Source: an uncultured Ruminococcus sp. (GTDB lineage: Bacteria; Bacillota; Clostridia; Oscillospirales; Ruminococcaceae). From it: DNA of 7,519 bases. Location of the stretch: positions 1 to 7,519 of the forward strand of contig CAMWUF010000041.1 in assembly GCA_947177375.1 (NCBI GenBank). The letters run 5' to 3'. The translations under genes were made by a program, and so were the position numbers. Under the pieces are notes generated by a model. It searched no databases. It was not told the DNA's origin and saw only the letters and a program-made list of their open reading frames with translations. Of the stretch, positions 1-6,474 are shown piece after piece. Positions within the stretch are counted from its first letter, which is position 1. Every line of letters begins with the position of its first letter.

Positions 1-1
1 A

Positions 2-1306
2 TATCATAAACATGCAAGTAAACAAGAAATTAATAAAATGCGTATTATTCAGAATAACATGGTTCACATGGCACATATGGCAATTTTCATGGGAAGTTAT
101 GTCAACGGTGTTGCGGAAATTCATACGCAAATTCTAAAAGATACAGCTCTTGCGGATTGGTATAAATTTTATCCAGAACGTTTCCAGAATAAAACAAATG
201 GAATTACGCAAAGAAGATGGCTTGCTTTATGTAATCGTGAATTATCAAGTTTATTAACAGAATTATTAGGTTCAGAAGATTGGATTACTAATTTAGATTT
301 GCTTAAGGAACTGGATAAATTTGCTGATGATGAAGCAATTATGCAGAGATTTATGAATATTAAGCTTGCTAAGAAAAAACAGCTTGTGGAAAATATTTAT
401 ATCAGAGAATCTGAACGCTTTGAATCTCAGGACGCTTGTGAGAAGTTTTTTGATGCGGAACATACTGTGTTTGATATTCAGATTAAAAGATTGCATGAAT
501 ATAAACGTCAGTTATTAAATGCATTTTCTATTTTGTATTTATATTATGGCATCAAAGACGGCAGTATTACAGATTTGCCACCTGTTGCATTTATTTTCGG
601 TGCAAAGTCTGCCCCTAGTTATCGCAGAGCAAAAGCAATTATTAAATTTATTAATGAAATTGCAAAATTAATTGATTCTGATGAAGAAGTTGCAGGAAAA
701 ATTAAAGTATTTTTCGTTGCAGATTATAATGTTTCTTATGCAGAAAAACTTGTTGCTGGAGCTGATATTTCAGAACAGATTTCTACTGCTGGCACAGAGG
801 CTTCTGGCACAGGTAATATGAAATTAATGCTGAATGGTGCTGTTACACTTGGCACTTATGACGGTGCAAATATTGAAATCGTTCAGGAAGCAGGAGAAGA
901 AAATAATTATATTTTCGGTGCAAGAGTGGAGGATTTAGAAAAAATTGTGCCTGATTATGACAGTCGCAAAATTCTTGCCGAAAATGATAAATTACGCAAA
1001 GTTGTCCAGACACTCATGGACGGGACATTCTCTGACGGCGGAAGCGGTGATTTCAAAGAATTATACGACGCTTTGACAGAGGGAGCAAGCTGGCATGCAC
1101 CTGACCATTATTATGTACTGGGAGATTTTCAGGATTATTGCAATGTGAAAATTAAGGCTTTGCAAGATTATAAAAATAATAGATTGGAATTTGCAAAAAA
1201 ACAATGGCATAATATTTGCAATGCAGGCAAATTCAGCTCTGATAGAACAATTCGGGAATATGCAGAAGAAATCTGGCAGATTCAGCCTGTTGTTTTTGAA
1301 AATTAA
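2..1306 (+). CDS. glgP: Glycogen phosphorylase, C-terminal part (5' end outside window)
   Basis: This is the C-terminal 434 residues of a glycogen/maltodextrin phosphorylase (GT35 family). The enzyme releases glucose-1-phosphate from the non-reducing ends of alpha-1,4-glucans in the cytoplasm, using pyridoxal phosphate. The reading frame is open back to the window edge, and the residues before the first methionine (position 38) fit the family, so that ATG is internal. Family blocks seen in order are VNGVAEIH, the segment NKTNGITQRRWL, FDIQIKRLHEYKRQL, then EQISTAGTEASGTGNMK, whose final lysine (codon 821-823) is the PLP Schiff-base lysine, and near the end FSSDRTIREYAEEIW. The C-terminus aligns with the family's normal end, so the gene is intact at its 3' side; full-length members run to about 800 residues. 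It is followed 15 nt later by nadB. Whether it acts on glycogen or on maltodextrins cannot be told from this half. Confidence 0.96.
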   Translation, partial: YHKHASKQEINKMRIIQNNMVHMAHMAIFMGSYVNGVAEIHTQILKDTALADWYKFYPERFQNKTNGITQRRWLALCNRELSSLLTELLGSEDWITNLDLLKELDKFADDEAIMQRFMNIKLAKKKQLVENIYIRESERFESQDACEKFFDAEHTVFDIQIKRLHEYKRQLLNAFSILYLYYGIKDGSITDLPPVAFIFGAKSAPSYRRAKAIIKFINEIAKLIDSDEEVAGKIKVFFVADYNVSYAEKLVAGADISEQISTAGTEASGTGNMKLMLNGAVTLGTYDGANIEIVQEAGEENNYIFGARVEDLEKIVPDYDSRKILAENDKLRKVVQTLMDGTFSDGGSGDFKELYDALTEGASWHAPDHYYVLGDFQDYCNVKIKALQDYKNNRLEFAKKQWHNICNAGKFSSDRTIREYAEEIWQIQPVVFEN

Positions 1307-1310
1307 GGGG
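1305..1310 (+). promoter_or_regulatory. Ribosome binding site that decides the nadB start
   Basis: The purine run AAGGGG overlaps the glgP stop codon. It lies 11 nt before the ATG at 1322 but only 2 nt before the in-frame GTG at 1313, which is too close for normal initiation. This favours the ATG at 1322 as the nadB start. Confidence 0.6.
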
Positions 1311-1321
1311 ATGTGTTTAAC

Positions 1322-2791
1322 ATGTCAAATCATTATGATGTAATTATTGCTGGTGGTGGTGCTGCTGGCTTATATGCAGCAATTAACTTGCCAAAAACTG
1401 CAAAAGTTTTATTATTAACAAAACGTGAGCTTTTGCTCTGTAATACTGCCCTTGCACAGGGCGGTATTGCAGGTGTGTACCAATCTCCAGAAGATAATAC
1501 TGCCTGGCATGAAAAAGACACTTATATTGCAGGTGGTTTTCAGAATAATCATGAAACTGTGCATATTCTTGTAGAAGAAGCAAAACAAGATATTGGCAAA
1601 ATAATAGAACTGGGTGTTGATTTTGATAAGCTTGAAAATGGTGATTATCATAGGACTTTAGAGGGCGGACATAGTAAAAGAAGAATTTTTCATCATAAAG
1701 ATGCTACTGGTCGTGAAATTGCTGAAAAATTACTTGCTCATGTGCAGAAATTATCTAATATAGAAATCTGTGAAAATACACTCTTGTGTGATGTGAAACA
1801 ATCTGAAACAGGTTTTTCTGCCTTATTATTGCATGAGAATGCTTATCAAACTGTGCATAGTCATTTTTTTATCATGGCAACTGGTGGTATCGGGCGTGTA
1901 TATGAATTTACAACAAATTCTGCTATTGCAACTGGTGACGGTATTATGTTTGCCTGCAATATGGGAGCGGAAATAAAAGGCTTAAGTTTAATTCAGTTTC
2001 ACCCGACTGCTTTTAATAATCGGCATACTAGGGAATGTTTTTTAATTTCTGAAGCTGTTCGTGGTGAAGGAGCTTATTTGTTAAATTGCAATTTTGAAAG
2101 ATTTATGCAAAGATATGATGACAGACTAGAACTTGCTCCCCGTGATGTTGTGTCTCATGCGATTATAGCAGAAAGCCAAAGAACTAATTCAGATGAATTT
2201 TATCTGGATATTACGCATAAAAATCCAGAAGAAGTCAAAAACAGATTTCCTATGATTTATCAGAATTTATTAAAACAAGGCTATGACATGACCAAAGATA
2301 AAATTCCGATTTATCCTTGTCAGCATTATTTAATGGGTGGTATTCAGGTAGATTCTAATTCTCAGACGAAAGTTGAAAATTTATATGCCTGCGGAGAATG
2401 TTCTAATACAGGTGTCCATGGGAATAATCGCCTTGCTAGTAATTCGCTTTTGGAAGCTTTGGTATTTTCAAGACATGCTTCACAGGATATTGCAAGAAAA
2501 TTGCCAGATATAAAAAATATATTTGAAGAATTAGCATTTGATTTGCATGAAAATGCTGAACCTGTTCCGCATGGAATCAGGACGCAATTAAGGCATATTT
2601 TACAGGAAAGTTATTTTGTGATTCCTAATGCAGAGAAAACAAAAGAAAATTTTAGCAAAGTTTGTGAAATTCTAAACGATTTAGAACATGAAAATTATAT
2701 CATAAATGCTGATTATGTAGAAGTTCGTTCTACTGCGACGATTGCCTATTTGATTCTGAAAGAAGCAATTATGAAAGAAAAAGGAGTGTGA
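1322..2791 (+). CDS. nadB: L-aspartate oxidase
   Basis: This FAD enzyme oxidises L-aspartate to iminoaspartate, the first step of de novo NAD synthesis, in the cytoplasm. It belongs to the succinate dehydrogenase/fumarate reductase flavoprotein family. From the ATG at 1322 it is 489 residues. The N-terminal dinucleotide fold has G11-x-G13-x-x-G16, followed by the FAD segment NTALAQGGIAGV (41-52), EGGHSKRRIFH (114-124) and ATGGIGRVYEF (186-196). The dicarboxylate-site residues expected from E. coli NadB are present: His227 in QFHPTA, Arg274 in LAPRD, His335 in HYLMGG and Arg370 in GNNRLASNSLLE. EGGHS and NNRLASNSLLE favour NadB over a fumarate reductase subunit. The C-terminal helical region is shorter than in E. 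coli (about 540 residues). An in-frame GTG at 1313 would add three residues but sits too near the ribosome binding site. nadC starts 4 nt after the stop. Confidence 0.95.
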   Translation: MSNHYDVIIAGGGAAGLYAAINLPKTAKVLLLTKRELLLCNTALAQGGIAGVYQSPEDNTAWHEKDTYIAGGFQNNHETVHILVEEAKQDIGKIIELGVDFDKLENGDYHRTLEGGHSKRRIFHHKDATGREIAEKLLAHVQKLSNIEICENTLLCDVKQSETGFSALLLHENAYQTVHSHFFIMATGGIGRVYEFTTNSAIATGDGIMFACNMGAEIKGLSLIQFHPTAFNNRHTRECFLISEAVRGEGAYLLNCNFERFMQRYDDRLELAPRDVVSHAIIAESQRTNSDEFYLDITHKNPEEVKNRFPMIYQNLLKQGYDMTKDKIPIYPCQHYLMGGIQVDSNSQTKVENLYACGECSNTGVHGNNRLASNSLLEALVFSRHASQDIARKLPDIKNIFEELAFDLHENAEPVPHGIRTQLRHILQESYFVIPNAEKTKENFSKVCEILNDLEHENYIINADYVEVRSTATIAYLILKEAIMKEKGV

Positions 2792-2795
2792 TAAT

Positions 2796-3635
2796 ATGCA
2801 GTTGTTACAAAGTTATATTGATAATATCATTCATACTGCACTGGAAGAAGATATTCATTATGTTGATGTGACGACAGATTATTTATTACCTGATGGGCAT
2901 ACCAGTAGTGCCTATTATGTTGCGAAAGCAGAGGGTGTTATCTGTGGTCTGGATTTTGCCAAAAGAGTGTTTGAATTAGTCGGTGGCAGTGTGGATTTTC
3001 AAGCTAATGTAAAAGACGGTGATAAAGTCAAAAAAGGTGATATGATTGCTGTCATGTCTGGCGATTCTAAAAGCTTATTAAAAGGCGAACGTACAGCTTT
3101 GAATATTTTACAGCATTTGTCAGGCATTGCGACTGCAACTAATCATTGTGTTGAGCTGGTAAAAGGTACAAAAGCTCAGATTACAGATACCCGTAAAACT
3201 TTGCCTTGTCTGCGTAGATTGCAAAAATACGCTGTCATGGTTGGCGGTGGTAAAAATCATAGATATAATTTGTCTGAAGGTGCTATGCTGAAAGATAATC
3301 ATATTGATGTCTATGGTGGAATTACGCCAGCTGTAACGGCTTTGCGTGAAAAAATCGGGCATATGACTAAAATTGAAGTCGAAGTCAGAAATCTTGAAGA
3401 ATTACAAGAGGCTTTGGCTGTTGGTTGTGAAATTATTATGCTGGATAATATGTCCTGCGAAGATATGGCAAAGGCTGTTGCAATTACTGACGGAAAAGCT
3501 TTATTAGAAGCATCTGGCAATGTAACAGAAGAAAATATTGCTGAAATTGCCCAAACAGGTGTAGATATTATTTCGTTAGGTGCATTGACACATTCTGTGC
3601 AATGTTTTGATATTTCTATGAAATTTGATAAGTAA
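2796..3635 (+). CDS. nadC: Nicotinate-nucleotide pyrophosphorylase (quinolinate phosphoribosyltransferase)
   Basis: This enzyme converts quinolinate and PRPP to nicotinate mononucleotide, CO2 and pyrophosphate, the last step of the aspartate branch of NAD synthesis. At 279 residues it has the normal family length (about 270-300). The N-terminal alpha/beta domain contains the EGVICG segment (46-51). The barrel carries the quinolinate/PRPP-binding residues Arg99 (GERTALNILQ), Arg133-Lys134 (TDTRKTLP), His155-Arg156 (GGGKNHR) and Lys166 (LKDNHI). In the usual N-L-x-D-x-x-L-I-K-D-N-H-I motif the aspartate is Glu161 here, a mild change. The C-terminal block EASGNVTEENI and the final DIISLGALTHS complete the barrel. 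The start is fixed by AAGGAG at 2781-2786, inside the nadB 3' end, 9 nt before the ATG. The tight link to nadB supports the pathway role. nadA is not in the window. Confidence 0.97.
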   Translation: MQLLQSYIDNIIHTALEEDIHYVDVTTDYLLPDGHTSSAYYVAKAEGVICGLDFAKRVFELVGGSVDFQANVKDGDKVKKGDMIAVMSGDSKSLLKGERTALNILQHLSGIATATNHCVELVKGTKAQITDTRKTLPCLRRLQKYAVMVGGGKNHRYNLSEGAMLKDNHIDVYGGITPAVTALREKIGHMTKIEVEVRNLEELQEALAVGCEIIMLDNMSCEDMAKAVAITDGKALLEASGNVTEENIAEIAQTGVDIISLGALTHSVQCFDISMKFDK

Positions 3636-3647
3636 GGAGAATGTAAT

Positions 3648-4316
3648 ATGAAGTTTCGTAAAGTAATGTTAATTTTAGCAAGTTGTGTATTTTTTGCAAC
3701 ACTTGCAGGGTGTGATAAAAACAATCAGTCTGAAAATAATGATGTACAAGATAGTGCTGTACAGAATGACGCACAAGATGATGAAGATGATTCCCCAGAG
3801 GAAGTAACAACTCCGCCTTTGGCAGAAAATCCAAATGAAAAAATACCAGAAAATCAAGCCAAGGAAGATGGTACAAGTGATATTCATGTCACAATTCAGA
3901 ATGTTGAAATTTCTTTAGATGATTTGAAATCCCAAGATTATGTTGTTCCTGTGATGGTTACACTAGATGAAAATGCAGGAATTAACTATGCGGAATGGGG
4001 TGCTTTGGTAGATTCACGCTGTAAATTTACAGCAGATAATTCTGAACTGGATTATTCTGTAGTTTATTCCATCAATGATGAGGAGCATTTCATGTGGACA
4101 GCTTGGAGTGGTGGCTCTGAAATCATCACAACCACAGGAAATTTACTAAAACTGGAAGTGACTTTGCCACAAGATGCTGCTGTTGGTGATAGTTATGAAA
4201 TTAATTATCAGTCTGTTTCACTTGCTGAAAAACCACATGCTTGGAGTGGTGAACAAAATTGGGCATCTGATGGCTATGTAACTTGGACAGACGGCGGTAT
4301 TACTGTAGTTGAATAA
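3648..4316 (+). CDS. Putative lipoprotein with cohesin-like C-terminal domain, function unknown
   Basis: A 222-residue predicted lipoprotein. Residues 1-21 form a signal peptide with a basic start and hydrophobic core, ending in the lipobox Leu19-Ala20-Gly21-Cys22, so the mature protein should be lipid-anchored on the outer face of the membrane through Cys22. Residues 23-77 are a low-complexity linker rich in Asp, Glu, Asn, Gln and Pro. Residues 78-222 look like one beta-rich domain. The openings IHVTIQ and YVVPVMVTLDENAGIN, the GNLLKLEVTLP strand at about 164 followed by DAAVGDSYEINYQ, and the final GGITVVE are the pattern of cohesin-type/carbohydrate-binding-like folds in Ruminococcus and Clostridium. 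I see no dockerin, sortase motif or catalytic site. It has a good ribosome binding site (AAGGAG, 3634-3639, 8 nt before the ATG). It lies 12 nt after nadC and 12 nt before metG, so co-transcription is likely, but neither neighbour suggests a role. The lipoprotein call is firm; the cohesin-like call is moderate, by eye only. Confidence 0.88.
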   Translation: MKFRKVMLILASCVFFATLAGCDKNNQSENNDVQDSAVQNDAQDDEDDSPEEVTTPPLAENPNEKIPENQAKEDGTSDIHVTIQNVEISLDDLKSQDYVVPVMVTLDENAGINYAEWGALVDSRCKFTADNSELDYSVVYSINDEEHFMWTAWSGGSEIITTTGNLLKLEVTLPQDAAVGDSYEINYQSVSLAEKPHAWSGEQNWASDGYVTWTDGGITVVE

Positions 4317-4328
4317 GGAGGATTTTTC

Positions 4329-6254
4329 ATGTCAAAATTTTATATTACAACGCCTATTTATTATCCGTCTGGCAATCCACATATTGGGCATTGTTATACA
4401 ACAGTAGCATGTGATTCCATTGCACGCTATCGCAGAATGCAAGGGCATGAGGTTATGTTCCTGACAGGTACGGACGAACATGGTCTTAAAATTGAACAAA
4501 AAGCCAAAGAACAAGGGATTACTCCGAAAGCATATGTTGACAAGATTGTTGAAATTTTTAAAAATCTCTGGTCTTACATGAATATTAGCTATGATAGATA
4601 TATCAGAACAACGGATAATTATCATGTGGAATCTGTGCAGAAGATTTTTAAAAAATTATATGATAAAAATTATATTTATAAAGGCAAATATACTGGCAAG
4701 TACTGCACGCCTTGTGAAAGTTTCTGGACGGAAACGCAGTTAAAAGACGGTAAATGCCCTGATTGCGGACGTGATGTCATTGACGCTGAAGAAGAAGCTT
4801 ATTTTTTCAAAATGTCTTCTTTTGCAGATAAAATTGAAGATTTATTATTAAATACAGATTATTTACAGCCTCGTACCCGTGCAGTAGAATTAGTGAATAA
4901 TTTTATTAAATGCGGTCTGGAAGATTTGTGTGTATCCAGAACGTCATTTACTTGGGGGATTCCAGTTACATTTGATGAAAAACATGTTGTCTATGTCTGG
5001 ATTGATGCGTTATCAAATTATATTTCTGCTCTGGGTTATGAAAATCAGACTTATCAGGATTTTGATAAATTCTGGCCTGCGAATGTTCATATGGTCGCAA
5101 AAGATATTATGCGTTTTCATGCGATTATCTGGCCTGCCATGTTAATGGCTTTGGAATTGCCTTTGCCAAAACATTTGGCTGTGCATGGCTGGATTACGTT
5201 TAATGGACAGAAAATGAGTAAATCTCTTGGAAATGTTGTTGACCCGTTTGTATTAGGCGAACGCTATAGCCCTGATGCAATTCGATATCATATTTTAAGA
5301 GAAATGGCTCTTGGTGCAGACAGTTCTTTTTCTAATGAAATTATGATTACCAGAATTAATTCTGATTTGGCGAATGGCTTGGGCAATCTTGTTTCCAGAA
5401 CAGTCGCTATGGTACAGAAATATTTTAATGGCACGTTGCCAACAGAACGGGAAGCAGATTCTCTTGATGAGGAATTAATTTCACTTGCTTGCAGTATTCG
5501 TCAGGAAGTTGATAATTATATTGATAATACGCAGATTAATCAGGCTTTAATAGAAATTTTCAAGCTTGTGGACAGAGCAAATAAATATATTGATGAAACA
5601 GCTCCTTGGGTTCTTGGCAAAGATGATTCTAAAAAAGCCAGACTTGCTAGTGTATTATATAATTTGCTTGAGAGTATTAGAATTATTTCCAGTTTATTAA
5701 GTCCGTTTATGCCGTCTACTATGCCGAAAATTTGGGAACAAATCGGTGCAAATGCCGAACATGTGACTTATGAAAATGCAAATAAATTTGGCGTTCTGCC
5801 TGTCAATGTAACAGTGCATAAAGGTGAAATTTTATTCCCCCGTATTGATGTTGAAAAAGAAATTGAAGAATTAAATCAAATTATTCAGGAAAATCAGCCT
5901 GTTGCTTATACACCTGAACCAATTGCAGAGGAAATTAATATTGATGATTTTGCCAAAATTGATTTGCGTGTCGCAAAAATTGTTTCTGCTGAAAAAGTCA
6001 AGAAATCTAAAAAATTACTCTGTTTGCAATTAGATGATGGTCTGGGTGGCAGACAAGTTGTTTCTGGTATTGCAGAATATTATAAACCAGAAGATTTAAT
6101 TGGCAAAAAAATAATTCTGATTGCGAATTTAAAACCAGTGAAATTATGTGGTGTACAAAGTAACGGCATGATTTGTGCTAGTGATTTGCCTGATGGTAAA
6201 ATTGCAGTGCAATTTGTGGATGATAAATTCCCATGCGGTGCAAAATTAAGATAA
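4329..6254 (+). CDS. metG: Methionyl-tRNA synthetase with C-terminal tRNA-binding domain
   Basis: This class I aminoacyl-tRNA synthetase charges tRNA-Met in the cytoplasm; it is 641 residues and complete. The ATP-binding HIGH motif is at 18-21 and KMSKS at 295-299. The connective-peptide insertion keeps one four-cysteine zinc knuckle (Cys126, Cys129, Cys143, Cys146), unlike the B. subtilis enzyme, which lacks these cysteines. The helical anticodon-binding domain follows (about 345-515) and includes Trp427 in DETAPWVLGK, at the position of the anticodon-reading tryptophan. Residues from about 538 to the end form an OB-fold tRNA-binding domain (IDDFAKIDLRVAKIVSAEKV, then QVVSGIAEYY and SNGMICAS), the dimerising appendix found on many bacterial MetRS. 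The ribosome binding site AAGGAGG (4315-4321) overlaps the upstream stop and is 7 nt from the ATG. No T-box or SAM leader precedes it, since only 12 nt separate it from the lipoprotein gene. A 26-nt gap with no terminator leads into the TPP riboswitch. Confidence 0.98.
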   Translation: MSKFYITTPIYYPSGNPHIGHCYTTVACDSIARYRRMQGHEVMFLTGTDEHGLKIEQKAKEQGITPKAYVDKIVEIFKNLWSYMNISYDRYIRTTDNYHVESVQKIFKKLYDKNYIYKGKYTGKYCTPCESFWTETQLKDGKCPDCGRDVIDAEEEAYFFKMSSFADKIEDLLLNTDYLQPRTRAVELVNNFIKCGLEDLCVSRTSFTWGIPVTFDEKHVVYVWIDALSNYISALGYENQTYQDFDKFWPANVHMVAKDIMRFHAIIWPAMLMALELPLPKHLAVHGWITFNGQKMSKSLGNVVDPFVLGERYSPDAIRYHILREMALGADSSFSNEIMITRINSDLANGLGNLVSRTVAMVQKYFNGTLPTEREADSLDEELISLACSIRQEVDNYIDNTQINQALIEIFKLVDRANKYIDETAPWVLGKDDSKKARLASVLYNLLESIRIISSLLSPFMPSTMPKIWEQIGANAEHVTYENANKFGVLPVNVTVHKGEILFPRIDVEKEIEELNQIIQENQPVAYTPEPIAEEINIDDFAKIDLRVAKIVSAEKVKKSKKLLCLQLDDGLGGRQVVSGIAEYYKPEDLIGKKIILIANLKPVKLCGVQSNGMICASDLPDGKIAVQFVDDKFPCGAKLR

Positions 6255-6269
6255 TTTATTAGAAAATTT

Positions 6270-6275
6270 TATAAT
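6270..6275 (+). promoter_or_regulatory. Possible -10 box just upstream of the TPP riboswitch
   Basis: A perfect TATAAT lies between metG and the aptamer, but I find no convincing -35 hexamer 16-19 nt upstream and the tract is AT-rich, so chance is likely. If used, transcription would start near 6282, almost at the first conserved aptamer base, leaving nearly no 5' strand for the P1 helix. Confidence 0.2.
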
Positions 6276-6370
6276 ATTATGCAGGGGAGCTTGTGCAACA
6301 GGCTGAGAGGAAATATGAAATTTCGACCCTTTAACCTGATACAGATAATGCTGTCGTAGGAAGTCAAGAT
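6276..6370 (+). ncRNA. TPP riboswitch aptamer (THI box)
   Basis: The conserved THI-box blocks occur in order: GGGGAGC at 6284-6290, GCTGAGA at 6302-6308, ACCC at 6326-6329, ACCTGAT at 6334-6340 and the ATAATG...CGTAGG-AA segment at 6345-6362. The helices can be drawn by eye. GGGG can pair with CCCT (P2), CTTGT 6290-6294 with ACAGG 6298-6302, and GAAAT 6310-6314 with ATTTC 6320-6324 (variable arm). CCTG 6335-6338 pairs with TAGG 6357-6360 (P4), and ACAG 6341-6344 with CTGT 6351-6354 around the ATAATG loop (P5). The closing P1 helix is weak, with only one or two good pairs next to the core. It lies upstream of a thiamine transporter gene, the expected target. Because an intrinsic terminator follows, TPP binding most likely stops transcription before thiT. 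Confidence 0.96.
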
Positions 6371-6373
6371 TTG

Positions 6374-6389
6374 AAATTTTTTAAAATTT
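6374..6389 (+). repeat. AT-rich inverted repeat between aptamer and terminator
   Basis: AAATTTT (6374-6380) is followed by TT and AAAATTT (6383-6389), a short perfect inverted repeat. Next to it, GTCA (6363-6366, at the aptamer 3' edge) is complementary to TGAC (6395-6398), which covers the first two bases of the terminator stem. Together these could form an alternative hairpin competing with the terminator, that is, an antiterminator. The pairing is short and AT-rich, so this is only a candidate. Confidence 0.35.
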
Positions 6390-6396
6390 GATGATG

Positions 6397-6436
6397 ACGG
6401 AGATATTCTGGAAACAGGGTATCTCTGTTTTTGTTT
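6397..6436 (+). terminator. Intrinsic terminator of the TPP riboswitch expression platform
   Basis: The 14-nt arm 6397-6410 pairs along its whole length with 6415-6428 (11 Watson-Crick and 3 G-U pairs) around a GAAA tetraloop at 6411-6414. The stem runs into T6428-T6432, then a G and three more T. It sits 27 nt after the aptamer and 38 nt before the thiT start codon, the layout of a transcription-terminating riboswitch. No other terminator follows metG, so it may also end the upstream transcript. Confidence 0.93.
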
Positions 6437-6474
6437 ATTATTTATAAAATATAAAAAGTGAGGTATTTTTTATT

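Noticed and set aside
38..40. ATG at 38 as the real start of the first gene
   Set aside because: The frame stays open to the window edge and homology to glycogen phosphorylase continues on both sides of this methionine. It is internal, and the first gene is a 5'-truncated fragment, not a short protein.
3311..3724. 137-codon open frame on the minus strand across the nadC 3' end
   Set aside because: It lies antisense to clearly conserved nadC codons and the lipoprotein start, has no ribosome binding site that I can see, and its translation resembles no protein family I recognise.
4317..4328. T-box or SAM riboswitch controlling metG
   Set aside because: The gap upstream of metG is only 12 nt and holds just the ribosome binding site. 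No leader RNA can fit unless it overlaps the lipoprotein gene.
4930..5145. 71-codon plus-strand open frame inside metG
   Set aside because: It is an out-of-frame shadow of the synthetase catalytic domain, with no ribosome binding site and a Met/Leu/Ile-rich translation typical of AT-rich shadow frames.
6261..6280. Intrinsic terminator directly after metG
   Set aside because: AAAATTTT here is a palindrome of only A-T pairs with no GC-containing stem and no T-run after it, so it would not be an effective terminator.
6431..6455. Second promoter for thiT after the riboswitch terminator (TTGTTT and TATAAA-like boxes)
   Set aside because: The two boxes are far too close together, no -10 lies at the right distance from TTGTTT, and the tract is simply AT-rich. 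Such a promoter would also bypass the riboswitch.
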